Of a stretch of 53,756 nt of DNA, positions 43,483 through 53,756 are shown one piece after another. The notes beneath the pieces are model-generated. The model was not told where the DNA came from and made no database searches. It saw nothing but the letters and a program-made list of their open reading frames with translations. The translations under genes were made by a program, and so were the position numbers. Numbering within the stretch: the first letter of the stretch is position 1; every line of letters starts with the position of its first letter. This DNA comes from Marivirga sp. (GTDB lineage: Bacteria > Bacteroidota > Bacteroidia > Cytophagales > Cyclobacteriaceae). The stretch lies in contig NZ_JAGXGF010000101.1 in NCBI RefSeq assembly GCF_024636815.1, positions 1 to 53,756 of the forward strand, written 5' to 3'.

Positions 43483-45012
43483 ATGAATATTAATAAAGAA
43501 AATATCTCTTTGGAAAAGGAAAACCTCTTATTGAAGAATGAATTAGAGGCGTATAGGAAAAAGCTTGCGCAGTATCAATATGCAGCTGCAGGTGCTAATG
43601 AAGGTTTATGGGATAGAAACCTAATTACCGAAGAGGTTTTTATTTCGCCCCCATGGATTACCATGCTGGGGTATAAACAAGAAGAAATCCAAGAGCATTT
43701 CGGCTTGTGGGAAAATTTGTTGCATCCACAAGATAAGGAAGATGCTACAAATGCTTTAAAAGAATTTATTGAAGGGAAACAAGAAGAATATAACATTCAA
43801 TTTAGGTTAAAGCATAAAGCAGGGCATTATATCTGGGTGCAATCTACTGCTAAACTAACTTTTGATGAAAATAATAGACCTATAAGGGTTTCAGGATCTC
43901 ATAGAGATATTACAGAGAAAAAAAATAGTGAAGAATTCATAAAATCTAGTGAGGAAAAGTATAAACACTTTTTCCAAAACTCTCTGATAGGTATCATGAG
44001 AGTTCGAAAATCAGATTTAGAGATAATAGAAATTAATCAAAAAGGGTTAAATATTTTAGCCCTAACTGAAAAGCAATGTCATATGAAAATGACGGATCCT
44101 TTTAAAGAGGATGAAGATATTAAAAGGTTTTTAGAGCAGCTGACCGATAAGGAATCAATAGAAGAATTTGAAACTAAATTTGAAAGATGGGATGAATCTG
44201 AAACCTGGGTTTCCATTTCAGCTTTAGAAATAGAAACTGACGATACCATATATTATGACATAATCTTCAGAGACATCAGTGAGTTTAAGGAAAACTTGGT
44301 AGAGCTTCAAAGATTAAATTTTGAATTAGATAACTTCGTTTATCATGCTTCCCACGATATTCGTTCTCCATTGCGCTCTTTAATGGGTTTAATAGAAATA
44401 ATAAAAACGGAAACGCGTCCAGCAGAAATTCGGAAAATTATTGAAATGATTATTGGCAGTATTAATAGGCTTGATAAATTTGTTGTGGATTTATTGGCGA
44501 TGTCAAGAGATAATAGACTGGAAGAGCCTGATGCAGTACCCATTAATTTTTTGATTGAAGTAAATAATAGTATCACCAATTTCCATCATGTTTATACTAC
44601 CAAAAACCTTGAAATTAGAACTAAAATAATTCAATGGTATCCATTTTATTCTGATTTAACTAAAATCCGTATTATTCTAAATAATTTAATATCAAATTCT
44701 ATTAAGTATAGAACATATATAGGAGTTGAATTTTCTTATATAAATATTGATATTGAAACTTCAGCTGAAGAAGCAAAAATTATTATCGAAGATAATGGTG
44801 AAGGTATCCCTAAGGATAAATTAGAAAAGATATTTGATATGTTTTATCGAGCTTCTGAGAATAGTGAAGGAAGCGGACTTGGGATGTATATTGTTAAAAA
44901 TGTAATTAAGAAATTAAATGCAACGATAGACGTTCAATCAAAAGAAGGAGAGGGGACTAAGTTTATCATTAATGTTCCGAATAGATACAAAATAAAAAAG
45001 ACAAATAAATAA
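43483..45012 (+). CDS. PAS-PAS sensor histidine kinase
   Basis: 509 residues, no membrane segment, so cytosolic. A short N-terminal coiled coil (1-32) is followed by a PAS domain with PAC motif (about 32-148), a second PAS (about 155-268), then a HisKA domain with phospho-acceptor H291 in [12 protein letters not shown]. The ATPase domain has [10 protein letters not shown] (N box), EDNGEGIP (G1) and GSGLGMYIV (G2). It senses an unknown intracellular signal; no response regulator is adjacent, so it is an orphan here. panB begins 8 bp after its stop and may be cotranscribed. Confidence 0.9.
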   Translation: MNINKENISLEKENLLLKNELEAYRKKLAQYQYAAAGANEGLWDRNLITEEVFISPPWITMLGYKQEEIQEHFGLWENLLHPQDKEDATNALKEFIEGKQEEYNIQFRLKHKAGHYIWVQSTAKLTFDENNRPIRVSGSHRDITEKKNSEEFIKSSEEKYKHFFQNSLIGIMRVRKSDLEIIEINQKGLNILALTEKQCHMKMTDPFKEDEDIKRFLEQLTDKESIEEFETKFERWDESETWVSISALEIETDDTIYYDIIFRDISEFKENLVELQRLNFELDNFVYHASHDIRSPLRSLMGLIEIIKTETRPAEIRKIIEMIIGSINRLDKFVVDLLAMSRDNRLEEPDAVPINFLIEVNNSITNFHHVYTTKNLEIRTKIIQWYPFYSDLTKIRIILNNLISNSIKYRTYIGVEFSYINIDIETSAEEAKIIIEDNGEGIPKDKLEKIFDMFYRASENSEGSGLGMYIVKNVIKKLNATIDVQSKEGEGTKFIINVPNRYKIKKTNK

Positions 45013-45020
45013 AGGATTTC

Positions 45021-45839
45021 ATGTCAGTTCATAAAAAAGCTATCAAAAAAATAACTACTCATCAATTGCAGGAAATGAAAAACCGTGGGGAAAAAATCTC
45101 TATGCTTACGGCTTATGATTTTTCCATGGCAAAATTGGTGGATGCATCAGGAGTTGATGTTATTTTAGTAGGAGATTCCGCTTCAAATGTGATGGCTGGA
45201 CATGAAACCACTTTACCAATTACACTTGATCAGATGATTTACCATGCTTCTGCTGTAGTAAGAGCCGTTGAGAGGGCTTTGGTTATAGTAGATATTCCTT
45301 TTGGTTCATATCAAGGAAATTCATCTGAAGCTTTGCGTTCTTCAATTCGAATCATGAAAGAATCAGGTGGACATGCCGTAAAAATGGAAGGTGGAGCTGA
45401 GATTCAAGAATCTGTTAAAAGGATTTTGAGTGCTGGAATTCCTGTTATGGGACATTTAGGCTTAACTCCTCAATCTATTTATAAATTCGGAACCTACACT
45501 GTTAGGGCAAAGGAAGAAGAAGAGGCAGAAAAATTAATTGAGGATGCTAAAATATTGGAAGAATGTGGCTGCTTTAGCATTGTTTTAGAGAAAATACCTG
45601 CTCAATTAGCTAAAAGAGTGGCTGAGGAAGTTAATATTCCAATCATTGGAATCGGTGCAGGACCTTACGTTGATGGACAAGTTTTAGTATTACATGATTT
45701 ATTAGGTATAACCACTGAATTTAAGCCTAGATTTCTACGCCAATACGCCAGGTTAGATACCATCATTACAGAAGCTATAGGTAAGTATGTTGGAGATGTG
45801 AAGAATGTGGATTTTCCTAATGAGGATGAGATGTATTAG
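45021..45839 (+). CDS. panB: Ketopantoate hydroxymethyltransferase
   Basis: Transfers a hydroxymethyl group from methylene-THF to alpha-ketoisovalerate, the first step of pantothenate and CoA synthesis. 272 residues in a TIM barrel, normal length. Motifs: [33 protein letters not shown] with the metal-binding Asp, [27 protein letters not shown] and [15 protein letters not shown]. It follows the histidine kinase gene by 8 bp; no other pan gene is near. Confidence 0.96.
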   Translation: MSVHKKAIKKITTHQLQEMKNRGEKISMLTAYDFSMAKLVDASGVDVILVGDSASNVMAGHETTLPITLDQMIYHASAVVRAVERALVIVDIPFGSYQGNSSEALRSSIRIMKESGGHAVKMEGGAEIQESVKRILSAGIPVMGHLGLTPQSIYKFGTYTVRAKEEEEAEKLIEDAKILEECGCFSIVLEKIPAQLAKRVAEEVNIPIIGIGAGPYVDGQVLVLHDLLGITTEFKPRFLRQYARLDTIITEAIGKYVGDVKNVDFPNEDEMY

Positions 45840-45980
45840 TGTTTTTAGAGCTTAAAATCATTAGTATTTTATATACCTTCAATTTGGGTAATTTGAAGGC
45901 ACATAATCTGGTTCAAATTGTTGTATTTTCATATTAACCACTGAATATAATTCCATATTAACTACTGAAATAGATTAGAA

Positions 45981-46168
45981 CGTCCCCGACCTATGGGTAC
46001 GGGGCTGGCTATCCCTGCGCAGGCAGGAATCTTGTTTTATTGAAACGAAGTTTCAATATTCTATATTCAGACCACAATATGTTGACGGATATAAGTTCTG
46101 TACCCAAAACCAATTCTTTATATTTTAACCAAAGGTTAAAATTATTAGATTCCTGCCTTCTCAGGAAT
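45981..46168. repeat. Composite of nested inverted repeats
   Basis: Outer arms AGGCAGGAATCT (46021-46032) and AGATTCCTGCCT (46147-46158) are perfect inverted repeats. Inside are ATTGAAAC-GAA-GTTTCAAT (46039-46057) and TTTTAACC-AAA-GGTTAAAA (46123-46141); outside left is CCCCG...CGGGG (45984-46004), outside right TTCCTG...CAGGAA (about 46150-46167). The 'ATTCCTGCCTT..CAGGAATGACA' wording is a common dispersed intergenic repeat in Bacteroidota as far as I recall. It may be a non-autonomous mobile unit. Confidence 0.55.
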
Positions 46169-46270
46169 GACACACAGAATGAAATGATTAGATTTTTTTA
46201 ATATTCTATTATGAATAACGATGCTGTTCTAATGGCTGATGGTAAACCAACTAATCTCATATAGTAACTA

Positions 46271-46354
46271 TCAATCCCTAAAAACCCTTTTCAAAGAAAC
46301 ATATACTACTCCAATAGCTAATAAAACCGTTCCTCCAGCTATTACAAATTCCAT
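46271..46354 (-). CDS. Possible 27-residue membrane peptide
   Basis: ATG (complement at 46352-46354) opens 27 codons ending in TGA. The peptide is one hydrophobic helix (about 3-20) between an acidic N-terminus (MEF) and a basic end (SLKRVFRD), the pattern of single-helix small membrane proteins. It sits in the 697-bp gap between panB and icd where nothing else is coded. Without conservation data it could be chance. Confidence 0.35.
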   Translation of the reverse strand: MEFVIAGGTVLLAIGVVYVSLKRVFRD

Positions 46355-46451
46355 AATTTTTTGCTTAAAAACATTTTGTTGTTAATAATGTTTAGTGCTA
46401 CCTAAAGAATGCTTAAGGAAATAATTTTATCTACTCCTACTTTTATTTAAT

Positions 46452-46485
46452 TTCACATTGTGAATTTGGAACAAGGCTTCCAAAT
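46452..46485 (+). promoter_or_regulatory. Two adjoining palindromes upstream of icd
   Basis: TTCACA-T-TGTGAA (46452-46464) is directly followed by ATTTGGAA-N6-TTCCAAAT (46464-46485), ending 51 bp before the icd ATG. Both are perfect dyads and good operator candidates; the first resembles a compressed CRP/FNR-like site. No exact TAnnTTTG box was found nearby. Confidence 0.4.
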
Positions 46486-46518
46486 GACCGTTACTTATTG
46501 ATGTTTATTAAAATTTAA

Positions 46519-48768
<2,250 letters not shown>

Positions 48769-48792
48769 ATTCAAATTTTTCTATAATATTTA

Positions 48793-48824
48793 AAAACCAT
48801 CGATCGGAAGATCGATGGTTTTTT
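48793..48824 (+). terminator. Terminator of icd
   Basis: CCATCGATC (48797-48805) and GATCGATGG (48810-48818) enclose a GGAA tetraloop and are followed by six T. The flanking A/T pairs extend the stem. Confidence 0.87.
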
Positions 48825-48891
48825 GGTTTTAAAACAAAAAATCAGCTAATTTTGGAAATATTATTTCTTTGAATATTATAAGTTTATATAG

Positions 48892-50493
48892 TTGAAATTT
48901 TTTAAGTATAAAGACAAAAGGCAAGCGAAATCACAATTTGGAAAACCGAAGAACCAAACCTTTCTTTTTAGCTGGATATCAGAATATTATCTAAAAGCCA
49001 CAAAACCCGATTCTTCACATCAATTATCTGGTAAAGTTTGCAATGATATGGATTTTGAGGAGCTTTTTATGTTTTTGGATAGATGCAATTCTAAAGTTGG
49101 TCAGCAGTATCTCTATCATCAATTAAGATCATTTAATGATGAAAATGACATTAGTGAGGAGGATGAAAAGTTAATTCATAAAATTAATAAGGATGAGCAG
49201 TTCAGATCATTTTTAGAAAAGCAATTATCAAAACTCGATCAAACGGAAGCATTTTATATTGCTAAATTGTTTCAAGATAAACCCATCGAAGCACCAAAGT
49301 GGTATTGGATTCTTCCTTTTTTATCCATTACGTCCTTAATTTGTGTACTTAGCCTATTATATAGTACTGCAATGGTTTTTGTAGTCCCTGTTTTGATTAT
49401 CATTAATATGGGTGTCCACTATAGAAATAAGAACAATCTAGACCATTATATTTCTTCATTATAAGAACTTTTAAAATTACATTCCTTAGCTAAAAGCCTT
49501 AATGACTATGATTCTGATATTTTCAGAGATAAGGAATTTAAGAAGTCCATAAATGCCATCGAGAATGTGAAAAAGCACTTCTATTTATTTCAAATCGAAA
49601 ATAAAGCACAAAGTGATGTTACTAATTTATTTTGGGGAAGTTTGGAAATTATCAAAATCATTTTGGTTTTGGAACCCATTATGTTCTTTAAGGCGCTAAA
49701 TAAAATTAAAACCCATCAAAAATATATTGAGAATTTATTTAATTCTATTGGTAGAATTGATATGCTTTATTCCATTAGTTCATTGCGGAAAGGAATACAG
49801 AATTATTGTACACCACATTTTTCTAGACCTGAAGAGGGTATTAAGGCTACAGCAATTTATCACCCATTAATTGAAAATTGTGTTGAGAATAATATTGACA
49901 CTTCTGGCAAATCAATTTTATTAACAGGTTCCAATATGTCTGGAAAAACTACTTTTATTCGAACAGTAGGAGTTAATGTCATTACTGCAATGGCACTGAA
50001 TACTTCTTTTGCCGAGGCTTTTCAATTACCTAAAATGCGATTGATGTCAGCTATCAGAATTAGTGATGATTTAATGAATGAAAAAAGTTATTATTTTGAA
50101 GAGGTATCAACTATAAAAGAAATGACATCTTGTTCTGAGAACAATTACTTTCATTTATTCCTTCTAGATGAAATATTTAAAGGAACCAATACGATAGAAA
50201 GAATTGCAGCAGGGAAAGCCGTATTATCTTATTTGACCAGTAATAATAATTTGGTTTTTGTATCCACTCATGATATCGAACTTGCAGATTTATTAAAGGA
50301 TGAATATGATTTATATCATTTTAGTGAGCTTATAAATGAAGAAAAAGTAGACTTCGATTATAAGTTGAAAGAAGGGAAGCTCAAAACTAGAAATGCCATT
50401 AGAATATTAGACATAAATCAATATCCTAGAGCAGTTGTTAAGGAGGCAAAAATGCTATCTGAAAAATTAGATTTTAAAAAGCCTCACCAATAA
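48892..50493 (+). pseudogene. Membrane-associated MutS-family protein gene split by an in-frame TAA
   Basis: Two open segments, 48892-49464 (190 residues) and 49567-50493, are in the same frame. The 34 codons between the TAA at 49462-49464 and the second ATG are also open (ELLKLHSLAKSLNDYDS and on), so one nonsense codon interrupts a gene of about 533 residues. The first part has a helical MutS-core-like region and two membrane helices (WILPFLSITSLICVLSLL, then VFVVPVLIIIN). The second part ends in the MutS ATPase domain with Walker A GSNMSGKTTF, LLDEIFKGTN and STHDIEL. The start is TTG directly after an in-frame TAG, with no ATG in reach, a second sign of decay. A sequencing error or readthrough is possible. 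The intact family is a membrane MutS relative of unknown role in Bacteroidota. The 3' end overlaps the convergent gene by 20 bp. Confidence 0.75.
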
Positions 50494-51625
50494 ATAAATA
50501 AAATCCTGGGCCTTCCTGAGTTAACGCTACATCAAAACGAGTATAAATATCTTTTTTAGGGAATAGTAAGAATCTAATTCCTGCTCCTCCTGAAACTACT
50601 ATATCAGACAAATCAAAACTGCGTAATTCTGGAAATACTTTTCCTGCACCTGCAAAAACTACTGCTCCGATTCGATCAGTGAAATTAAAAGGTATAGGTA
50701 AAAATCGATATTCAAATTGGGCAGCTAACTGATTTTGGTCTCTGTATCTACCATAATAATAGCCTCTCATTATACTTTCCCCGCCCATTAGCGCTAATTG
50801 GTTAAACGGAACCTCTCCTGAATTAAATTGACCTAATATTTGCGCAGCAAAGACATTGTTTGCTCCAACAGGTCGGTAAATTCTTGTGTCTGATATCACA
50901 GTGGTAAAATCGTATGTACTGCCCCATGCTTGATTATAATGAAGTAAAGCTAGTTCTGAGAAAAATCCTTTTCTTACATTTAAAACATTGTGTCGATTGT
51001 CATGAACTAAACCTAGCCCGAAACCTAAGTTTGTTGATCCTTGACTTCCCAAAGGTAAATCTTGAATTCCATTTGAGCCTTCAGCTGGAATAAAATCCAC
51101 TGAGCTTAGGCGTTGGAAATCCATTTCCAACCCAACAAACAAATCTTTTTTAAGCTTACGTAAAACCCTTTCTTTGATAAAGATTTGATTAGCATCTACT
51201 CGTGCTATATAATCTTCTGGAGTTTGGTTTCCTATACCATGATAAAACAATGGAAAACTTTGAAAACGAATCCGTCCTAAGAAAAACCAATTATCCTCAT
51301 CAGAATAGATGGCATGATCAAACCACAGACCATACTGATTTTCTAAGGTGAAAAAGGTAAATCCATTCACCTCGCTTAAGCGGTTAGAGGTATCCTGTTT
51401 GGCATAAAATACTAGCAATGAGCTTAAGCCAAATTCCCAGCTTGTTTCAGGAGCATAAGCTACTGTGGGATAAATCAAAAATTGAGGTTTTGATATGTCA
51501 CTTGTATCATTGATTATATTATTAAGGTATCTTTTGACAAAATTTTGAGAGTAGGAGGAGTGACCACAAACTAGAAACAGGGCTAGTATAAATACTTTCA
51601 GTTTTACAGGCATAGTTTTCTTCAC
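50474..51625 (-). CDS. BamA/TamA-family outer-membrane protein
   Basis: 383 residues: signal peptide (VFILALFLVCGHSSYSQ), a short periplasmic part, then a surface-antigen (D15/Omp85-like) barrel. Landmarks are GLGLVHDNRHNVLNVRKGFF, the conserved loop motif MRGYYYGRYRDQN (the VRGF-type lid), QFEYRFLPIPF and the closing strand DVALTQEGPGFYLFIGEAF with a terminal Phe. No POTRA domains precede the barrel, so it is a short relative rather than BamA itself; Bacteroidota have many such proteins of unknown role. Confidence 0.83.
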   Translation of the reverse strand: MKKTMPVKLKVFILALFLVCGHSSYSQNFVKRYLNNIINDTSDISKPQFLIYPTVAYAPETSWEFGLSSLLVFYAKQDTSNRLSEVNGFTFFTLENQYGLWFDHAIYSDEDNWFFLGRIRFQSFPLFYHGIGNQTPEDYIARVDANQIFIKERVLRKLKKDLFVGLEMDFQRLSSVDFIPAEGSNGIQDLPLGSQGSTNLGFGLGLVHDNRHNVLNVRKGFFSELALLHYNQAWGSTYDFTTVISDTRIYRPVGANNVFAAQILGQFNSGEVPFNQLALMGGESIMRGYYYGRYRDQNQLAAQFEYRFLPIPFNFTDRIGAVVFAGAGKVFPELRSFDLSDIVVSGGAGIRFLLFPKKDIYTRFDVALTQEGPGFYLFIGEAF

Positions 51626-51697
51626 AATTTATTTTTATAGAACTCTCTAAAGAACGGTATTCGTCCTTTTAGTTGTTAATTTTTCTTGATTTTTTTC

Positions 51698-51728
51698 AAA
51701 AAAATAGCCCTCGATATAATCGAAGGCT
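51698..51728 (-). terminator. Terminator of mscS-like gene
   Basis: On the minus strand AGCCTTCGAT and ATCGAGGGCT form a 10-bp stem with one G-T pair and a 3-nt loop, followed closely by seven T. It lies about 30 bp after the stop of the channel gene. Confidence 0.75.
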
Positions 51729-51756
51729 AAGAATAAAATGTTTTTAACCATATTTA

Positions 51757-52578
51757 TTATTTTGTTCTCATATGAAGATCTCTTTGTGGAAAAGGGATTT
51801 CAATGTTTTCTTTTACAAATTCATTATTGATAGCTTCCATATTATCCCAATAAACTGGCCATAAATTATCAGTAGCAGTCCACACTCTAACACTTAAATC
51901 TAGTGAACTATCTCCAAAATTGGTGAATTTTACGACTGGGGCAGGGTCGTCAAGAATTCTCTCATCTCGTGACACTACATCCAATATGATTTCTCTGACC
52001 TTACTAATATCAGATCCATAAGCTACACCCACTTTCAATTCTGCTCTTCGGGTATCTTTTAATGTGGTATTCGTGACATTTGAGTTGGCTAATCCTCCAT
52101 TTGGCATCACAATCACTTGATTATCAAAAGTTCTGACATAGGTATGGAGAATGTCAATTTTCTCAACCACTCCGAAATAGCTCTGAGCTTCGATTATATC
52201 ATCTACTCTGAATGGTTTTGTTACTAAAATTAATATACCACCTGCAAAGTTGGATAAGCTGCCCTGTAGGGCCAAACCTATCGCTAAACCAGCGGCACCT
52301 AACACTCCTAGAATAGCAGCAATTTTTATATCAATGCTTTGAGCAATAACTAATACTAAGGCAATATAAAATACAAATCTAAAAAATGAACCCAAGAAAG
52401 AAACAAGGGAAACATCTAGTTCAGATTTTTTGAAGGCTTTATCTATGCCTTTCATGAGATAACCAATAGTAATTCTACCTACAATAAATATGAGAATTAC
52501 TTTTATTAATGCGATTCCTATTTCAATAGCATAAGAATAAATTTTATCTAATAATTCCGGATCTAATTGTTCAAACAT
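51757..52578 (-). CDS. MscS-family mechanosensitive channel
   Basis: 273-residue small-conductance channel of the inner membrane that opens under hypo-osmotic stress. Three membrane helices: about 17-38, 62-85, then the pore helix with alternating Gly/Ala (ILGVLGAAGLAIGLALQGSL). The cytoplasmic beta domain starts with KPFRVDDIIEAQSYFGVVEKI and VIVMPNGGLANSNVTN, then an alpha/beta C-terminus ending PFPQRDLHM. Length is close to that of E. coli MscS (286). It is a single gene with its own terminator. Confidence 0.94.
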   Translation of the reverse strand: MFEQLDPELLDKIYSYAIEIGIALIKVILIFIVGRITIGYLMKGIDKAFKKSELDVSLVSFLGSFFRFVFYIALVLVIAQSIDIKIAAILGVLGAAGLAIGLALQGSLSNFAGGILILVTKPFRVDDIIEAQSYFGVVEKIDILHTYVRTFDNQVIVMPNGGLANSNVTNTTLKDTRRAELKVGVAYGSDISKVREIILDVVSRDERILDDPAPVVKFTNFGDSSLDLSVRVWTATDNLWPVYWDNMEAINNEFVKENIEIPFPQRDLHMRTK

Positions 52579-52645
52579 GTTTTTATGGTTTGGTAAGTTT
52601 TAGTTTAAATGTATTGACATACATTATTTTATCGGATTAAACCAT

Positions 52646-53599
52646 TTATGGTTTCATTTGTTTTATATAAGCATCTACCCCACTTTCTAAACTAGTAAAA
52701 TCATTAAGGTAACCAATTGATTTTAATTTCTCCATTTTTGCTTCTGTAAAATACTGATATTTATCACGGATATCTTCTGGGGTATCAATAAAGCTGATGT
52801 TTTCATTTTTATTCATGGATTTGAAAACTGCTTTTACTAAATCCAAAAAAGTACGGGCTTTTCCGCTACCCAGATTGTATATACCTGAATTTTTTCGGTG
52901 ATGCATCAACCAAATCATTACCTGAACCACATCATCTACAAAAACGAAATCTCTCATTTGTTCTCCATCCTTAAATTCAGGATTATGAGAACGGAACAAT
53001 TTCATTTTTCCCGTTTCCGAAATTTGCTTGTAAGCGTGAAGAATCACGCTTGCCATTCTCCCTTTATGATATTCACCGGGCCCATAAACATTAAAAAACT
53101 TTAATCCAGCCCAATAAAATGGTTTCTTTTCGTGTTTAAGCGCCCATTTATCAAACTCATTTTTGGATATGCCATACGGGTTAAGAGGTTTTAAATCAGG
53201 TATTTTACTTTCGTCATCATCATAACCTAATTCACCCAAGCCATATGTTGCAGCAGAACTGGCATAAATTAAAGGAATTTGCATGTCAATGCATCTCTTC
53301 CATACTTCTTTAGTGTATTCAGTATTGAGTTTAGTTAATAGTTCGGTATCGAATTCAGTGGTATCTGTTCTGGCACCTAAATGAAATATAAATTCAATTT
53401 CTTTTTCATTTTGCTTCCCAAGCCATTCAAAAAACACTTCTCTTTCAACTTTTTCTTGAATTTTTAAGCCTTCCAGATTTTTATTTTTTTCAGGCTTATC
53501 AAATTTATCAACCGCAATAATGTGGTTAAAACCATCAGTATTAAGTTTTTTGATAAGATTTGATGCAATAAATCCAGCGGCTCCGGTAACTATTATCAT
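52646..53599 (-). CDS. hldD: ADP-L-glycero-D-manno-heptose 6-epimerase
   Basis: Short-chain-dehydrogenase epimerase making the L,D-heptose precursor of lipopolysaccharide inner core. 317 residues. Rossmann motif GAAGFIASN (the usual GFIG has Ala for Gly), LGARTDTTE, the catalytic Tyr-Lys in NPYGISK with the preceding serine region ASSAATYG, and the family segment FFNVYGPGEYHKGRMASV. Together with lpxA/C/D it points to a conventional Gram-negative envelope. A -7 box lies upstream at 53632. Confidence 0.93.
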   Translation of the reverse strand: MIIVTGAAGFIASNLIKKLNTDGFNHIIAVDKFDKPEKNKNLEGLKIQEKVEREVFFEWLGKQNEKEIEFIFHLGARTDTTEFDTELLTKLNTEYTKEVWKRCIDMQIPLIYASSAATYGLGELGYDDDESKIPDLKPLNPYGISKNEFDKWALKHEKKPFYWAGLKFFNVYGPGEYHKGRMASVILHAYKQISETGKMKLFRSHNPEFKDGEQMRDFVFVDDVVQVMIWLMHHRKNSGIYNLGSGKARTFLDLVKAVFKSMNKNENISFIDTPEDIRDKYQYFTEAKMEKLKSIGYLNDFTSLESGVDAYIKQMKP

Positions 53600-53631
53600 G
53601 AGATGTATGTTTTTATATTAAGCTCTTTAAG

Positions 53632-53639
53632 CAAAACTA
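53632..53639 (-). promoter_or_regulatory. -7 box of hldD
   Basis: The minus strand reads TAGTTTTG, matching TAnnTTTG, about 33 nt before the ATG at 53599. Confidence 0.5.
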
Positions 53640-53660
53640 TTTATTATAAATGAATAAACG

Positions 53661-53668
53661 TATATTTG
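53661..53668 (+). promoter_or_regulatory. -7 box of the queD/PTPS-like gene
   Basis: TATATTTG matches TAnnTTTG, 22 nt before the ATG at 53691. It gives a short leader and is divergent from the hldD promoter. Confidence 0.55.
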
Positions 53669-53690
53669 CAGCCTAAAAATTAAGATTGAC

Positions 53691-53756
53691 ATGGTTTACG
53701 TTAATCGTAAAGAACATTTTAACGCAGCGCATAAGCTTTTTAATCCTAACTGGAGC
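53691..53756 (+). CDS. queD: 6-carboxytetrahydropterin synthase / PTPS homologue, 5' part only
   Basis: The first 22 codons are present before the window ends: MVYVNRKEHFNAAHKLFNPN and two more residues. The FNAAH segment with the following LFNPNWS is the N-terminal signature of the QueD/6-pyruvoyltetrahydropterin synthase family, where the histidine is a zinc ligand. It could act in queuosine/7-deazaguanine or pterin synthesis; only the rest of the gene would decide. Confidence 0.75.
   Translation, partial: MVYVNRKEHFNAAHKLFNPNWS

Overview
The window looks like chromosomal DNA of a low-GC (by eye mid-30s percent) marine-type Bacteroidota, most likely order Cytophagales and possibly Marivirga-like (the genus is only an impression). 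Supporting signs are the fused lpxC-fabZ gene, a PorX-type response regulator with a PglZ domain (type IX secretion control), alanine dehydrogenase with an N-terminal extension, monomeric isocitrate dehydrogenase, -7 boxes of the form TAnnTTTG, starts without a Shine-Dalgarno sequence, and many lipoproteins. No tRNA, rRNA, CRISPR array or intact mobile element was seen.

Region 1 (1-10.7 kb) is the most unusual. A short-form DNA polymerase III alpha subunit (DnaE2-like), a catalytically intact Y-family polymerase (DinB) and an HTH-S24 LexA-like regulator look like the parts of a damage-inducible mutagenesis cassette, here separated by unrelated genes. The dnaE and dinB promoters carry the same dyad TTACTA-N7-TAGTAA. 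In each promoter it occurs twice, one copy perfect and one imperfect, exactly 21 bp apart, with the -7 box at the same place between the copies. An unknown 88-residue protein is divergent from dinB across the same operators. Between the polymerases lie an SLC13-type permease with RCK_C domains, a DUF4114 lipoprotein, and a small exported cysteine peptide followed by a strong terminator and a DUF4221-like lipoprotein.

Region 2 (10.7-17 kb) holds pgk, tsaC/Sua5, a 53-residue membrane protein, a TPR lipoprotein, a candidate small RNA, a NUDIX/oxidoreductase pair, a lipocalin-like lipoprotein and a lone ABC ATPase. Region 3 (17-27 kb) has two divergent operons whose start codons are only 32 bp apart: HD hydrolase-lpxD-lpxC/fabZ-lpxA (lipid A synthesis) and porX-tsaE-ald, followed by a convergent TPR-SpoIIE phosphatase.

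Region 4 (27-38 kb) holds a small lipoprotein, a CopB-type copper ATPase with a His-rich tail, proC-proB-proA (proline synthesis from glutamate), an operon of two LVIVD-like lipoproteins with an outer-membrane protein, a second TPR-SpoIIE protein and a dispersed-repeat segment. Region 5 (38-53.8 kb) holds an arginase-family enzyme, sixA, topA, a small acetyltransferase, an EamA transporter, a PAS histidine kinase, panB, nested inverted repeats, icd, a membrane MutS-family gene broken by an in-frame stop codon, a BamA/TamA-like protein, mscS, hldD (heptose epimerase), and the start of a QueD/PTPS gene cut by the window edge.
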